Of a stretch of DNA of 64,000 nt, positions 45,749 through 54,613 are shown one piece after another. Every line of letters begins with the position of its first letter. Positions within the stretch are counted from its first letter, which is position 1. Both the position numbers and the translations under genes were made by a program. Below the pieces are notes generated by a model. The model saw only the letters and a program-made list of their open reading frames with translations, was not told the origin of the DNA and did not search any database. Source of the stretch: JAAYZX01 sp040770645 (GTDB lineage: Bacteria > Actinomycetota > Thermoleophilia > RBG-16-64-13); NCBI GenBank assembly GCA_040770645.1, contig JAXGIS010000004.1, positions 1 through 64,000 of the forward strand. The letters are read 5' to 3'.

Positions 45749-46981
45749 TCACCGGGTCCACTTGCCGGACATGGTCATGCGGGCCGGCAGAGGCAGCTCT
45801 TGGCCCTTGAGCAGCAGATTCCAATACATCCACCGAAACATCATCTTGCCCCAGTGATTCATCTCTGACTCCTGCAGCAGCGCAAAGGGGCCCACGCCCG
45901 GCAACGGGAAGCGTCCGGGAAGCGGCTCCACCTCATAGTTGAAATCAATGAGCATGCCTTTGCCGAAGCCGGACTCGATGAAGCAGTTGGCATGCCCATC
46001 GAAGGAAGGAAGCAAATCCAGTCCATCGATGTACCGCAGGAAGTTGTCGATGAAACCGTCCACGGCGTAATGGATGACCGAACCCGCCTTGGACGTGGGT
46101 AGAGCGGCCGCGTCGCCGAAGGCGAAGATGTTGGGGTACTGCGTGGACAGGAGCGTGTTCTTGTCCACCGGTACGTAGTCCAGCTCATCGCCCATGCCCG
46201 AGCGCGCGATCACCCCATCGCCCCTGTGCAGTGGAATGCTCACCAGGAGGTCGTATTCCACCTCGCTCTCATCGTAGTGGACCAACTTTTTGGCATCGGG
46301 GTCGACGTGCTCCACCACGAAATCGGGCACCACCCGCACGTTTTTCTGCTGCAGAATGTCGCCGATGTGTTTGGCGGCTATGGGCTTGGTGAAAGCCGAG
46401 GAGAGCGGCGTGGCGTACACCAACTCCACTCGATCACGCATGCCCTGCTCATGGAAATACCAGTCGGCCAGCATGAGGAATTCGATGGGAGCCACCGGGC
46501 ACTTGATGGGGTTCTCCACCACGTTGACCACCAGCCTGCCGCCCTGCCAGGTACGCAGGTACTTGGCCAGGGCAATGGCTCCCTCCAGCGTGTAGAACTC
46601 CTGGATGGAACGCCCCCATTCGTGCTCGTTCAGGCCGGGCGTCTCTTCGGGGTGTATGTAGGCCCCCGTGGCGATGACCAGGAAGTCATAGCCCACCAAC
46701 TTGCCGTCCGCCAGCCTCACACGATTCTGATCGGGCTCGATGACGTCGACCTCCGCTTTGATCACCTCCACCCCCGCGGGGATGAAGTCGCGCATAGGCT
46801 TGACCACGTCGTTCTTGCTGTACATGCCGAAGGGGATGAACAAGAACCCCGGCTGATAGTAGTGGGTCTCGAGGGGGTCGACGATGGTGATCTTCCACTC
46901 ATCCACATCGAGCACCCGCCGCAGGCGGTTGACAACCATTGTCCCCGCCGTGCCGGCCCCCAGGACCAGCAGTTGCTTCAT
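45749..46981 (-). CDS. sqr: Sulfide:quinone oxidoreductase-family flavoprotein
   Basis: ATG at 46981 follows GGGAGGTGTCCACC. The 410-residue protein opens MKQLLVLGAGTAGTMVVNRL, the FAD-binding dinucleotide fold, has DFLVIATGAYIHPEETPG, and the redox-active region NPIKCPVAPIEFLMLADWYF, where Cys-Pro-x-Ala-Pro-x-Glu is typical of SQR-like enzymes. A second FAD motif is TQYPNIFAFGDAAALPTSKA. Another Cys is in GHANCFIESGFGKG. The C-terminal amphipathic helix MMFRWMYWNLLLKGQELPLP would dock to the membrane. It oxidises sulfide to persulfide or polysulfide and reduces quinone. The operator at 47049-47066 lies upstream. Confidence 0.9.
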   Translation of the reverse strand: MKQLLVLGAGTAGTMVVNRLRRVLDVDEWKITIVDPLETHYYQPGFLFIPFGMYSKNDVVKPMRDFIPAGVEVIKAEVDVIEPDQNRVRLADGKLVGYDFLVIATGAYIHPEETPGLNEHEWGRSIQEFYTLEGAIALAKYLRTWQGGRLVVNVVENPIKCPVAPIEFLMLADWYFHEQGMRDRVELVYATPLSSAFTKPIAAKHIGDILQQKNVRVVPDFVVEHVDPDAKKLVHYDESEVEYDLLVSIPLHRGDGVIARSGMGDELDYVPVDKNTLLSTQYPNIFAFGDAAALPTSKAGSVIHYAVDGFIDNFLRYIDGLDLLPSFDGHANCFIESGFGKGMLIDFNYEVEPLPGRFPLPGVGPFALLQESEMNHWGKMMFRWMYWNLLLKGQELPLPARMTMSGKWTR

Positions 46982-47413
46982 TGGTGGACACCTCCCTGGC
47001 GCACACGGAACGTCATCAAACGTAATCGCAGTGGATACAACGGCCCATTATACCCCCCCGGGTATATGTGAAACCACTCAAGCAGGTCCACGCCGCCACA
47101 AATGTACTCAGTGGGTTCCAAGCATTGTGCCCGGTCGCCATCAGACCAAACCTGCCGCCTCTGAAAGTGGCGGCAGACCACGGGCGGGCATTACGATGCG
47201 CAGCCAGAGCAGCGGCCGGGGGCGGAGGCGAGCGGACGGCAAAGGCAGGACGCAGGCAGGGTGCCGCCTCCCCAATGTGCTCATCCACAGGAAGGATCCA
47301 GAAGGAAGGATCCATAAGAAGCCGGTTTCGCCCGAGGCCGTGTTAAGGTATGACTCTCCTGCGGGCCGTACGGGCGACGAACCTTCCGTCACGCCCGCGG
47401 ATGGGAGGTTGAC
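46982..47413. other. Divergent intergenic region, sqr operon and zinc peptidase
   Basis: About 430 bases contain the operator at 47049-47066 and both promoters. No further gene was found; a plus-strand frame of about 90 residues has no family features. Confidence 0.4.
47049..47066. promoter_or_regulatory. CsoR/CstR-like operator upstream of sqr
   Basis: TATACCC-CCCC-GGGTATA is an exact 7-bp inverted repeat around a four-base C spacer, 68 bases before the sqr start. CsoR-family repressors, including the persulfide sensor CstR, bind sites of the form TACCC...GGGTA with a G/C tract between AT flanks. A persulfide-responsive repressor controlling sqr is the expected arrangement. No csoR/cstR gene is in the window. 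Confidence 0.6.
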
Positions 47414-48265
47414 ATGCGCTGGGCAGGCCGACGGCAGAGCACGAACGTGGAGGACCGCCGGGGGGTCGGGGGCCGTGGCATCGCCGTGGGCGGTGGCATC
47501 GGCGCCATCATCATCACGGTCATCATACTCCTCCTTGGTGGCAATCCCGGTGAGGTGCTGGATCAGGTCCAGAACCTGCCGCTACCCGGAGCCACCGCCA
47601 CCTCAACCCTCACCGCCGATGAGCAGCGCATGGGAGAATTCGTGGCGGTGGTCCTGGCCGACACGGAAGACATATGGAACGCTCTGTTCACCCAGATGGG
47701 CCGTCGCTACCGGGAGCCGCGGCTGGTACTGTACTCGGGCAGTGTGCAAACGGGCTCCGGTTACGCCTCCGCCGCAACCGGGCCTTTCTACTCCCCGCAA
47801 GATGAGACCATCTACATCGATCTGAGTTTCTTTGATCAACTCGGCACCCAATACGGCGCCCCTGGTGACTTCGCTCAAGCCTACGTAATCGCCCACGAAG
47901 TGGGGCACCACGTGCAGAAACAACTCGGCATACTGGACCAAGTGTCGGCCCTGCAACGACGAGTGAGCGAAGAGGAGGCGAACGCACTCTCCGTGAAGCT
48001 GGAGTTGCAGGCCGATTTCCTAGCCGGCGTATGGGCCCACTATGCCGACACCCAACTGGGAGTCTTGGAAGCGGGCGACGCCGAGGAAGCGATGGCGGCG
48101 GCGGGTGCCGTAGGCGACGATCGCATCCAAATGAGGGCCCGAGGGTACGTAGTCCCCGACTCCTTCACGCACGGCACATCCGAGCAACGCGCCCGTTGGT
48201 TCACCTTGGGTCTGCGAACGGGCGACCTATCGCTGGGTGACACCTTCTCGGCCACATCGCTCTAG
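47414..48265 (+). CDS. Membrane-anchored neutral zinc metallopeptidase (YpfJ family)
   Basis: The 283-residue protein has an N-terminal MRWAGRRQSTNVEDRRG, one membrane helix after a Gly-rich stretch (VGGGIGAIIITVIILLLGG), and an outside domain. The domain shows YIDLSFFDQLGTQYGAPGDF, the zinc site AYVIAHEVGHHVQKQLG (HExxH) and the third ligand region ELQADFLAGVWAHYADTQLG. The RGYVVPDSFTHGTSEQRARW ending is typical of YpfJ. The natural substrate of the family is unknown. Start codon ATG at 47414 follows GGGAGGTTGAC. Confidence 0.92.
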   Translation: MRWAGRRQSTNVEDRRGVGGRGIAVGGGIGAIIITVIILLLGGNPGEVLDQVQNLPLPGATATSTLTADEQRMGEFVAVVLADTEDIWNALFTQMGRRYREPRLVLYSGSVQTGSGYASAATGPFYSPQDETIYIDLSFFDQLGTQYGAPGDFAQAYVIAHEVGHHVQKQLGILDQVSALQRRVSEEEANALSVKLELQADFLAGVWAHYADTQLGVLEAGDAEEAMAAAGAVGDDRIQMRARGYVVPDSFTHGTSEQRARWFTLGLRTGDLSLGDTFSATSL

Positions 48266-48816
48266 TCCCCGCAGGTGACGGCGGAGCCACCCATCTCCTC
48301 TGCCGCGGCGGTGTCAGAATCATCACCCGCGAACACGTGGCGCATGCGCCTGTAGGAGCGATCGCGCTCCACGCGGCCGGTCATCTCCGTGATCCGGATC
48401 TCCACCACGCAGCATTTCTCGGCCCTTTCACGAGCGATGCCGTCGGTCTCCGGATGGAAGCGGCGGTTGAACACGTTCAACGCCGCCCAGCGTTCCTCCA
48501 CGTTTTCCACCAAACGCGCGGTTCCGTAGCAGATGACACTGTCGTTGTCGATGTGGCATGAGGTGGCGCCGGCGTGATCTCGCACCTCGCCGGTCTGGCG
48601 GCCCACTACGAAACACGTGCGGGGGTTGGCACGGATGAAGTCGTTCTTCTTGCCCGTAAACGAGCCGTGAAACACGATGGTGCCATCGGTGTAGACATAG
48701 TTGACGGGTATCACGTACGGTTCGCCGTCAGAGCACAGCCCTACGTACCCCAACGTCTCTTCGTTCAGGATCCTCTCCATCTCGCCCCGGTCTCCGCCGG
48801 CCAACCCATTCTCCAT
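48262..48816 (-). CDS. PNPOx-like split-barrel flavoprotein (NimA/pyridoxamine oxidase family)
   Basis: The 184-residue protein has the FMN-binding split barrel: ILNEETLGYVGLCSDGEPYV, IPVNYVYTDGTIVFHGSFTG and KKNDFIRANPRTCFVVGRQT. The C-terminus EKCCVVEIRITEMTGRVERD is typical of NimA-like members, which include 5-nitroimidazole reductases, F420- or heme-binding proteins. ATG at 48816 is preceded by GGAGGGATAGAA. It overlaps the zinc peptidase stop tail to tail and diverges from the MarR-MFS gene. Confidence 0.86.
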   Translation of the reverse strand: MENGLAGGDRGEMERILNEETLGYVGLCSDGEPYVIPVNYVYTDGTIVFHGSFTGKKNDFIRANPRTCFVVGRQTGEVRDHAGATSCHIDNDSVICYGTARLVENVEERWAALNVFNRRFHPETDGIARERAEKCCVVEIRITEMTGRVERDRSYRRMRHVFAGDDSDTAAAEEMGGSAVTCGD

Positions 48817-48956
48817 TTCTATCCCTCCGTACAGTTACCGGCGCGGGCCGGCCTCCAATCACGTGGACGGTTCGCTGAGCTTACAGCTGAAACTCAAACC
48901 ACAACAACCGACCGTCCTGCATATCCACCCGGATAGTACGGCGTCGCCGTAGTATC

Positions 48957-50780
48957 ATGTCTTCTGTGAGTGAAACCACAACACCCGACTCCCCACTCCA
49001 GCGCTTCACCGAAAACTACTGGCGCTGCGTCCGTGCATTGGACATCCTACGGCTGCGCCAATGGGAACTGCATAATCTAACACTCCCGCAGCTTCGCATA
49101 TTGTTCAATGTAGCCGAGAGCCCCGGCATCACGGTCAACGAACTGGCAGCCATCCTGGGAGTCACAGTGTCCACCACCAGCGGATTGGTGGCCAAGGTGG
49201 CCGACCGTGGTCTTGTGATGAAGCGAGTGGGCAGGGACGACAGAAGGCAGTTGCCCCTGGAGTTGACCGCAACCGGGCGCCGTCTCACTGAAGAAGTCGC
49301 CGAAGCCGGCGATCATTTCATGGCCGAGACCGCCCTGGCGCTGGGCGATGACCTAGATGAGGTGAGCCGAGCGCTGGCTGTGCTGGCGCAAGCCGCAGCG
49401 TGCCCATCCTGCAGATCCCACCGAGGAGTCGGCGTCATGAGCCGGCCATCGGCCAGAAGCCGTATTGACTCCACGCGTACCAGCGGCTTCGCGCTGGCGG
49501 CAACGCGCTTGGGAGTGAGCCTCTCCCGAACCTTCCGCTCGCTCGGCACCCGCAACTATCGAATGTATTGGCTGGGCCAGGCGGTATCCACCATGGGCAT
49601 GTGGGCGGGCGAGGTTGCCCTATCCTGGTTGGTGTTGAGTGTGTCGAACTCACCGGCGGTGCTGGGCCTATCGGTCACCATTCGTTTTCTTCCCTCCATC
49701 TTCCTGTCGCCCTTCGGAGGAGTAATCGCCGATAGGTTCCCCAAGCGCCCTGTGCTGCTCCTAACGGAAAGCTGCCAACTGTTGGCCGCCCTCTCTCTGG
49801 CCGTCCTAACCAGCACCGGGACCGTCACCCTGACCCTGATCTTCGTGCTCGCGGCCCTGCGCGGCGTGGTGGATGCCCTTGACATGCCGGCCAGACAAGC
49901 ATTCGTGGTTGAACTGGTTGGCACTCGGGACGTGGGCAACGCTGTGGCGCTCAACTCCCTGCAGTTCAACCTGGCCCGCATTGTGGGTCCGGCGTTGGGC
50001 GCCGCACTGATCGGCACTCTCGGGATAGCAGCGTGCTTCTACTTCAATGCGGCCACCTATCTTGTAGTACTTGGCAGTCTGGCGGCGTTGAAGACGTCGC
50101 AGCTCCACATGGCGGCCCCCATCTCCAGATCTCCCATGGTCACTCAGATAGGCGAAGCGCTGTCCTTCTCCCGGCGTACCCCCGACATCATGGTGGTCTT
50201 CTTGCTCGTCTTCGCCATTGGTACGTTCGGTTACAATTTCATGACCGTTCTACCTTTGTTGGCACGATACGTATTGGACTCGGGACCGGCAGGGTTGGGA
50301 GCGTTGACCTCTTCACTGGGTATCGGGTCCATGGTCGCCGCGTTCTGGATGGCGGCCCGAGGTAGACCTACACGGCGACTGTTGTTGGGAGCCGCCACCT
50401 GCTTCTCGGTTCTGCTGGTGCTCATGGGAGTCTCCCGGTGGCAGTTCGTCACCATGGGAATTCTGGTGGGGCTCGGGCTGTGCGGCATCCTCTTCATGAC
50501 CACCGCCAACACCCGTCTACAGCTGATCTCGCCACCGTCCCTGCGTGGCCGAGTCATGGGCGTCTATACATGGTTGTTCATGGGTATGGCGCCCCTGGGC
50601 TCCATGTTGGTGGGGACGTTGGCCCAGTGGACAGGCGTGCAGCCCATGGTATTGGAGACGGCGGGCGCCTGTGCCGCAGGCGTGGCGGCCGCCCTTCTCT
50701 ACTCCCGCCGCAACCGCGACAAGATGTCCACCAGCCTCACAGCCGTTCCCATCCCCGCCACCGAAGACAAGGCGGCCTGA
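48957..50780 (+). CDS. MarR regulator fused in frame to an MFS exporter
   Basis: Residues 1-150 are a winged-helix MarR protein: LTLPQLRILFNVAESPGITV, NELAAILGVTVSTTSGLVAK and DRRQLPLELTATGRRLTEEV. From residue 161 (ATG at 49437) a 447-residue MFS_3/EntS-type exporter follows: NYRMYWLGQAVSTMGMWAGE, FGGVIADRFPKRPVLLLTES (the loop 2-3 motif) and twelve predicted helices. In the second frame the MarR part would end HPADPTEESAS with a TGA overlapping the MFS ATG (ATGA, 49437-49440). So the fusion may be caused by one wrong base near 49390, and the natural state may be two coupled genes. Either way, the regulator controls a drug or siderophore-type exporter. Confidence 0.82.
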   Translation: MSSVSETTTPDSPLQRFTENYWRCVRALDILRLRQWELHNLTLPQLRILFNVAESPGITVNELAAILGVTVSTTSGLVAKVADRGLVMKRVGRDDRRQLPLELTATGRRLTEEVAEAGDHFMAETALALGDDLDEVSRALAVLAQAAACPSCRSHRGVGVMSRPSARSRIDSTRTSGFALAATRLGVSLSRTFRSLGTRNYRMYWLGQAVSTMGMWAGEVALSWLVLSVSNSPAVLGLSVTIRFLPSIFLSPFGGVIADRFPKRPVLLLTESCQLLAALSLAVLTSTGTVTLTLIFVLAALRGVVDALDMPARQAFVVELVGTRDVGNAVALNSLQFNLARIVGPALGAALIGTLGIAACFYFNAATYLVVLGSLAALKTSQLHMAAPISRSPMVTQIGEALSFSRRTPDIMVVFLLVFAIGTFGYNFMTVLPLLARYVLDSGPAGLGALTSSLGIGSMVAAFWMAARGRPTRRLLLGAATCFSVLLVLMGVSRWQFVTMGILVGLGLCGILFMTTANTRLQLISPPSLRGRVMGVYTWLFMGMAPLGSMLVGTLAQWTGVQPMVLETAGACAAGVAAALLYSRRNRDKMSTSLTAVPIPATEDKAA

Positions 50781-50881
50781 GCACCCGACGGCCATGGGCC
50801 GGCCACCATCCGCTCGGCGGCCCAAGCGTGCAATCCCAGGTATGATTCCGGCATGGGATCTCTGAACACCAGATCGAGGAA

Positions 50882-51394
50882 ATGAGCAAAGCCGAGAACA
50901 TGGAGATACGCGCAGAGACGGCGGCTGCGCTCCGCGAAGGAGGGCTCCGGCCCACACGAACACGGTGCCTCATCCTCGCGTTGCTCCGCCAAGGCTCGGA
51001 TCATCCCACGGCCGCCCAGATCACATCACGTCTGAACGCCACGGGAGAGCACGTGCACCTTCCCACCGTTTACCAATGCCTGGATCGCATGGTGAAGGCC
51101 GGTCTGTTGTCCAGCTTCGTCGACGGTGACGGCCTCATTCATTTCGACGTCAATCCACAACCCCACCATCACCTTCGCTGTCTGCATTGCGGCGTGATCG
51201 TGGATACGCTGATCACAGCGGCGGGGGCCGATCTCCTGGAGGCCTTCTCCCGGACGGCCTCAAAGGAAGAACCGACTCAGTCCTGGGCCATCACCAACGC
51301 CAAAGTGGAGCTACAGGGTCTCTGCCCTTCCTGCCGCCCGCGCAACCACACCGGTGCTGAGGGCGACGGCCGGGCCAACCAGACAAGCGACTGA
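50882..51394 (+). CDS. Fur-family metal or peroxide regulator
   Basis: The 170-residue protein has the winged-helix LRPTRTRCLILALLRQGSDH, PTAAQITSRL and HLPTVYQCLDRMVKAGLLSS, then the metal-binding half FDVNPQPHHHLRCLHCGVIV. The zinc site CLHC pairs with CPSC near the C-terminus. HHHLRCxxCG is shared by Fur, PerR and Zur, so the sensed signal cannot be fixed. ATG at 50882 follows GAGGAA, and TATGAT at 50840-50845 is a plausible -10. It has a Gly/Asn-rich tail. Confidence 0.88.
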   Translation: MSKAENMEIRAETAAALREGGLRPTRTRCLILALLRQGSDHPTAAQITSRLNATGEHVHLPTVYQCLDRMVKAGLLSSFVDGDGLIHFDVNPQPHHHLRCLHCGVIVDTLITAAGADLLEAFSRTASKEEPTQSWAITNAKVELQGLCPSCRPRNHTGAEGDGRANQTSD

Positions 51395-51466
51395 GACTCC
51401 ACGTTGATGGGCGGCCGGGCGGCCGGGCGGGCCCTGCCGCCCGGCCGCCGGCGCCAGCTTCTCCCC

Positions 51467-51745
51467 TCACCCCAGTTCGACCGGTCCGGCCCCCGCGCCA
51501 CCCTCATACCATTCGATCTCAATATCCAGAGAGTGCTTCACACCCTTCCCGGACTTGCTCTTCTTGTCGAGCTGAACCTCGAGAACCACGTGCTCGGGAA
51601 TCACCACTTCCCACTCTTCACCCGAGCGTCTGAGCACTACCGTGCCCGTAGCAACTTTGTCCGCCAGTTCCCTAAGGAAATTGGCAGTCTCCATTCTCGT
51701 CTGGGGCACTTCGCTCTTGAACAGCCGTGTTTTGTGCTCGCTCAT
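51467..51745 (-). CDS. Amphi-Trp domain protein
   Basis: ATG at 51745 (MSEHKTRLFKSEVPQTRMET) follows GGAGGGACGGCA. The 92-residue protein contains RETANFLRELADKV-like helix and EEWEVVIPEHVVLEVQLDKK followed by HSLDIEIEWYEGG. This VxLEVQxxxK...LExEIEW pattern defines the amphi-Trp domain, a small family of unknown function common in archaea and actinobacteria. It starts 21 bases after mgtE on the same strand, so it is probably co-transcribed with the magnesium transporter. Confidence 0.82.
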   Translation of the reverse strand: MSEHKTRLFKSEVPQTRMETANFLRELADKVATGTVVLRRSGEEWEVVIPEHVVLEVQLDKKSKSGKGVKHSLDIEIEWYEGGAGAGPVELG

Positions 51746-51766
51746 TGCCGTCCCTCCATGTCTCAC

Positions 51767-53098
51767 TCACAGACCCAGCACTATGCGAGCCACCAGGAAA
51801 TACACCACGAGCCCCGTGGCATCCACCAAGGTGGTGATGAGGGGCGCGCTCACAATGGCCGGGTCGATGCCTACACGACGAGCCAGCATCGGCAGCAACG
51901 CGCCTGCGCTGGCGGCAAATAAACAAATGACAAGCAAAGTGATAGCCACCACCAGGGCAATCTGACGACCCACAAACACCGACACCGGCAACAGGGCCAG
52001 CACGCCCAACATGCCACCAAGCAGGAGTCCCACTCTAGCTTCGCGGAACACCACTGTGGGCAGATCACGAAACCTCACCTCTCCCAGCGCCATAGCCCGC
52101 ACCACGGTGGTGGCCGACTGAGCGCCGGTGTTGCCCCCGGTTCCGATGAGGAGCGGGATGAAGAGGGCCAGCGTAACCACGCTCTCGAGGGTCCCCTGGA
52201 AGACGTGCAGTACATTCACAGTCAGGGTGGCGGCCAACACCAAGGCCAGCAACCACACCACACGTGTCCGCGCCGTGCGAATGACCGACGAACTCAGATA
52301 AGGCCGCCCGAGTGGCTCGGCAGCACCGGTACGCGCCAAGTCCTCCGACTCTTCCTCTTCGATGATCTCCATGGCGTCGTCCACAGTGATCAAGCCCACC
52401 AGCCGGTACTCGCGGTCCACCACCGGAATGGCCAGCAGGTTTGCTTCCTGCACCAAGCGGGCGGCTGCTTCCTGATCGGTGGTCACGTCAACAGAAACCA
52501 GTTGTGTTTCCATGAGATCGCCGACGCGCTCATCGGCCGAAGCCAGCACCAGTCTCCGCAAAGAGGTCATCCCGACGAGCTTGCGGCGGTCATCGGTGAT
52601 GGGGAGCGTGTAAATGGTTTCCGCTCCCTCACCCTGAGCCTTCACCTTGGCCATGGCCTCCTGCACGGTCATGGACGCACGAAGGCTTACGTACTCGGGT
52701 GTCATGATGCGGCCCGCCGACCTCTCCGGATAACCCAGGAGACTGGCGGTGAGAGCCCGCTTCGCCGGGCTCAGCCCGGCCATGAGCCGCTTGGCCACCA
52801 TGGCGGGCACCTCATCGAGGAGGCGGGCCCGATCGTCCGGGTCTATTTCCTCCATCAGTTGGCGAACCGAATCATCTTTGAGTGCCTCAATCAACTCCGT
52901 CTGCAGTGGGGGATCGAATTCCTCAAAGACCACGACGGCCTTGTCTTTGGGAAGAAGACGGAAGGGGATGGCACGCCGGGCCGGCTCCAAACGGGCCAGT
53001 TGGTCGGCGATCTCGTTGGCTGGTGCTGCCTCCAACCAACGATGAAGAGCGACCGGATCCTCTTCTTTCAGGAGATCTGTGAGTTCGGACATAGCCAA
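51767..53098 (-). CDS. mgtE: MgtE-type magnesium channel/transporter
   Basis: The 443-residue protein has the complete MgtE architecture: the N domain with EIADQLARLEPARRAIPFRL and LMEEIDPDDRARLLDEVPAM, two CBS domains (VSLRASMTVQEAMAKVKAQG and ETQLVSVDVTTDQEAAARLV) and five membrane helices beginning VVWLLALVLAATLTVNVLHV. The pore region GTGGNTGAQSATTVVRAMAL and EARVGLLLGGMLGVLALLP matches the selectivity and gating helices. Cytosolic Mg2+ closes the channel through the N and CBS domains. The frame is intact. Confidence 0.94.
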   Translation of the reverse strand: MAMSELTDLLKEEDPVALHRWLEAAPANEIADQLARLEPARRAIPFRLLPKDKAVVVFEEFDPPLQTELIEALKDDSVRQLMEEIDPDDRARLLDEVPAMVAKRLMAGLSPAKRALTASLLGYPERSAGRIMTPEYVSLRASMTVQEAMAKVKAQGEGAETIYTLPITDDRRKLVGMTSLRRLVLASADERVGDLMETQLVSVDVTTDQEAAARLVQEANLLAIPVVDREYRLVGLITVDDAMEIIEEEESEDLARTGAAEPLGRPYLSSSVIRTARTRVVWLLALVLAATLTVNVLHVFQGTLESVVTLALFIPLLIGTGGNTGAQSATTVVRAMALGEVRFRDLPTVVFREARVGLLLGGMLGVLALLPVSVFVGRQIALVVAITLLVICLFAASAGALLPMLARRVGIDPAIVSAPLITTLVDATGLVVYFLVARIVLGL

Positions 53099-53129
53099 GG
53101 TAGTCTAGCCCAAAGCAGGTGATATCTCC

Positions 53130-53176
53130 TCCCACCTGTGATGCACAGGCAAGAGGAGCGATCATGATAGGTGGGA
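53130..53176. other. Nested inverted repeat upstream of mgtE
   Basis: TCCCACCT (53130-53137) pairs with AGGTGGGA (53169-53176), and inside it CCTGTG-ATG-CACAGG forms a smaller stem. It lies 32-78 bases before the mgtE start. It does not match the M-box magnesium riboswitch consensus that I know, so its role is open. Confidence 0.4.
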
Positions 53177-53335
53177 TAAACCGCCGCCATCGGCTACTGC
53201 TAGACTCCGAATACACGGCTGCACGCAGTGCCGAGGCGGGCACCCGCCTGCATCTCCGACCACCTGCAGCGCCGCATCACATTCGCCGCACCTCGTGACA
53301 TGGCGTTCGAAGAGAGCCAAGGAGACAAACCCAAG

Positions 53336-54468
53336 ATGGACAAGACCGAAATAGACCAAACAAACGGGGTCAGCCAGCGGCCAGGCAGCGGCCGCTCCCG
53401 CTCCCTCAGCGCAGCCCGCCGTGGCGACGCGGCGTGGACTGACGAGGCGGCCGACGGCAGCCCGGCAGGCAACACCACCCTGGAGTCTATGGGCGGACAG
53501 GATAACGCGAAGTGCGAAGAGGCCCAGCTTCGCCGGGGTTGCCGGGTGGCTGCTGAGAGCGCGCTCGGATACCGTTCCCGCCTGGGAGACGTCACAGAGG
53601 CGGTCATTGCAAGCTGCACCGGTGACGAGTGTCACACCCATCTGGGATTTGAACCCATCCCTTCGCGGCAATCGGTGGTGGAGGCCATCGGCCTGTTGCG
53701 CGAACTCCTATTCCCCGGGTTCTTCAGCCGGGGCCGCATCGATCCCGTCACCTTTCGCTACAACCTGGGGCAAACCACCGCCTCGCTCTTCGACCTCCTC
53801 TCCGATCAGATCACGCGCAGCATCCGGCACGACTGCTTCCGCTACGACCGGGCATGCACCGACTGCGAGCATCGAGGTTTTCAACTGGCCCTGGAGCTGC
53901 TGGAATCCATCCCCGAGATCCGCAGGCTTCTGGCCACCGACATCCGCGCCACTTTCGAGGGAGACCCCGCTGCACGCAACACCGACGAGATCGTGTTCAG
54001 CTACCCAGGCATTCAGGCCACCGCTGCGTATCGTGTGGCCCATCGCCTACACGAGCTGGGTGTGCCCATGCTGCCGCGCATGATGACCGAGTACGCACAC
54101 ACCATCACCGGCATCGATATCCATCCCGGAGCGGAGATCGAAGAGGGGTTCGCCATTGACCACGGCACCGGCGTAGTCGTGGGAGAGACAACACAAATCG
54201 GCAAGAACGTCCGGACTACCCAGGGCGTCACCCTGGGGGCACTCTCCCTCCCCGCGACGCCGGTGACCGCCTCCGCGGCCGAAAGCGTCATCCCACCGTG
54301 GAGGACGACGTCATCATTTATGCCGGCGCCACCATCCTGGGCGGTGAGACCGTCATCGGGGCGCGCTCCTTCATTGGCGGTAGCGTTTGGCTCACGGAGT
54401 CGGTACCCCCCGACACCACCGTACTAATGGAGACACCGCGCCTGATCTACAAAGGGCACACGTCCTGA
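53336..54468 (+). CDS. Serine O-acetyltransferase-family protein (C-terminal frameshift)
   Basis: I chose the ATG at 53336 after AAGGAG; earlier in-frame starts exist. An N-terminal region of about 90 residues is low complexity. The helical CysE domain follows (SVVEAIGLLRELLFPGFFSR, TRSIRHDCFRYDRACTDCEH). The left-handed beta-helix has GIDIHPGAEIEEGFAIDHGT, GVVVGETTQIGKNVRTTQGV and TLGALSLP. In a C run near 54258 the frame changes and continues RDAGDRLRGRKRHPTVEDDV, IIYAGATILGGETVIGARSF and IGGSVWLTESVPPDT. The His/Asp active-site pair is in IDHGTGVVVGE. It acetylates serine from acetyl-CoA for cysteine synthesis (EpsC-like subgroup). Confidence 0.83.
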
Positions 54469-54470
54469 CC

Positions 54471-54510
54471 CGGGCGCCGAGGCCACCGGTCACGGTGGCC
54501 TCGGCGCCCG
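54471..54510. terminator. 18-bp perfect stem-loop
   Basis: CGGGCGCCGAGGCCACCG (54471-54488) pairs exactly with CGGTGGCCTCGGCGCCCG (54493-54510), loop GTCA. It starts two bases after the acetyltransferase stop and lies between converging genes. Confidence 0.72.
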
Positions 54511-54613
54511 CCATGCCGCACGTCAGGTCCGAGTCAGCCCATGCACCCTGTGATCGGATCTCGGGAGAACGTCAGGCTCGACACGCGGATGTAGGGCTCG
54601 GCGCGCACGTCAA

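Noticed and set aside
53130..53176. M-box magnesium riboswitch upstream of mgtE
   Set aside because: The stems do not contain the conserved M-box core sequences that I know, and the leader is short.
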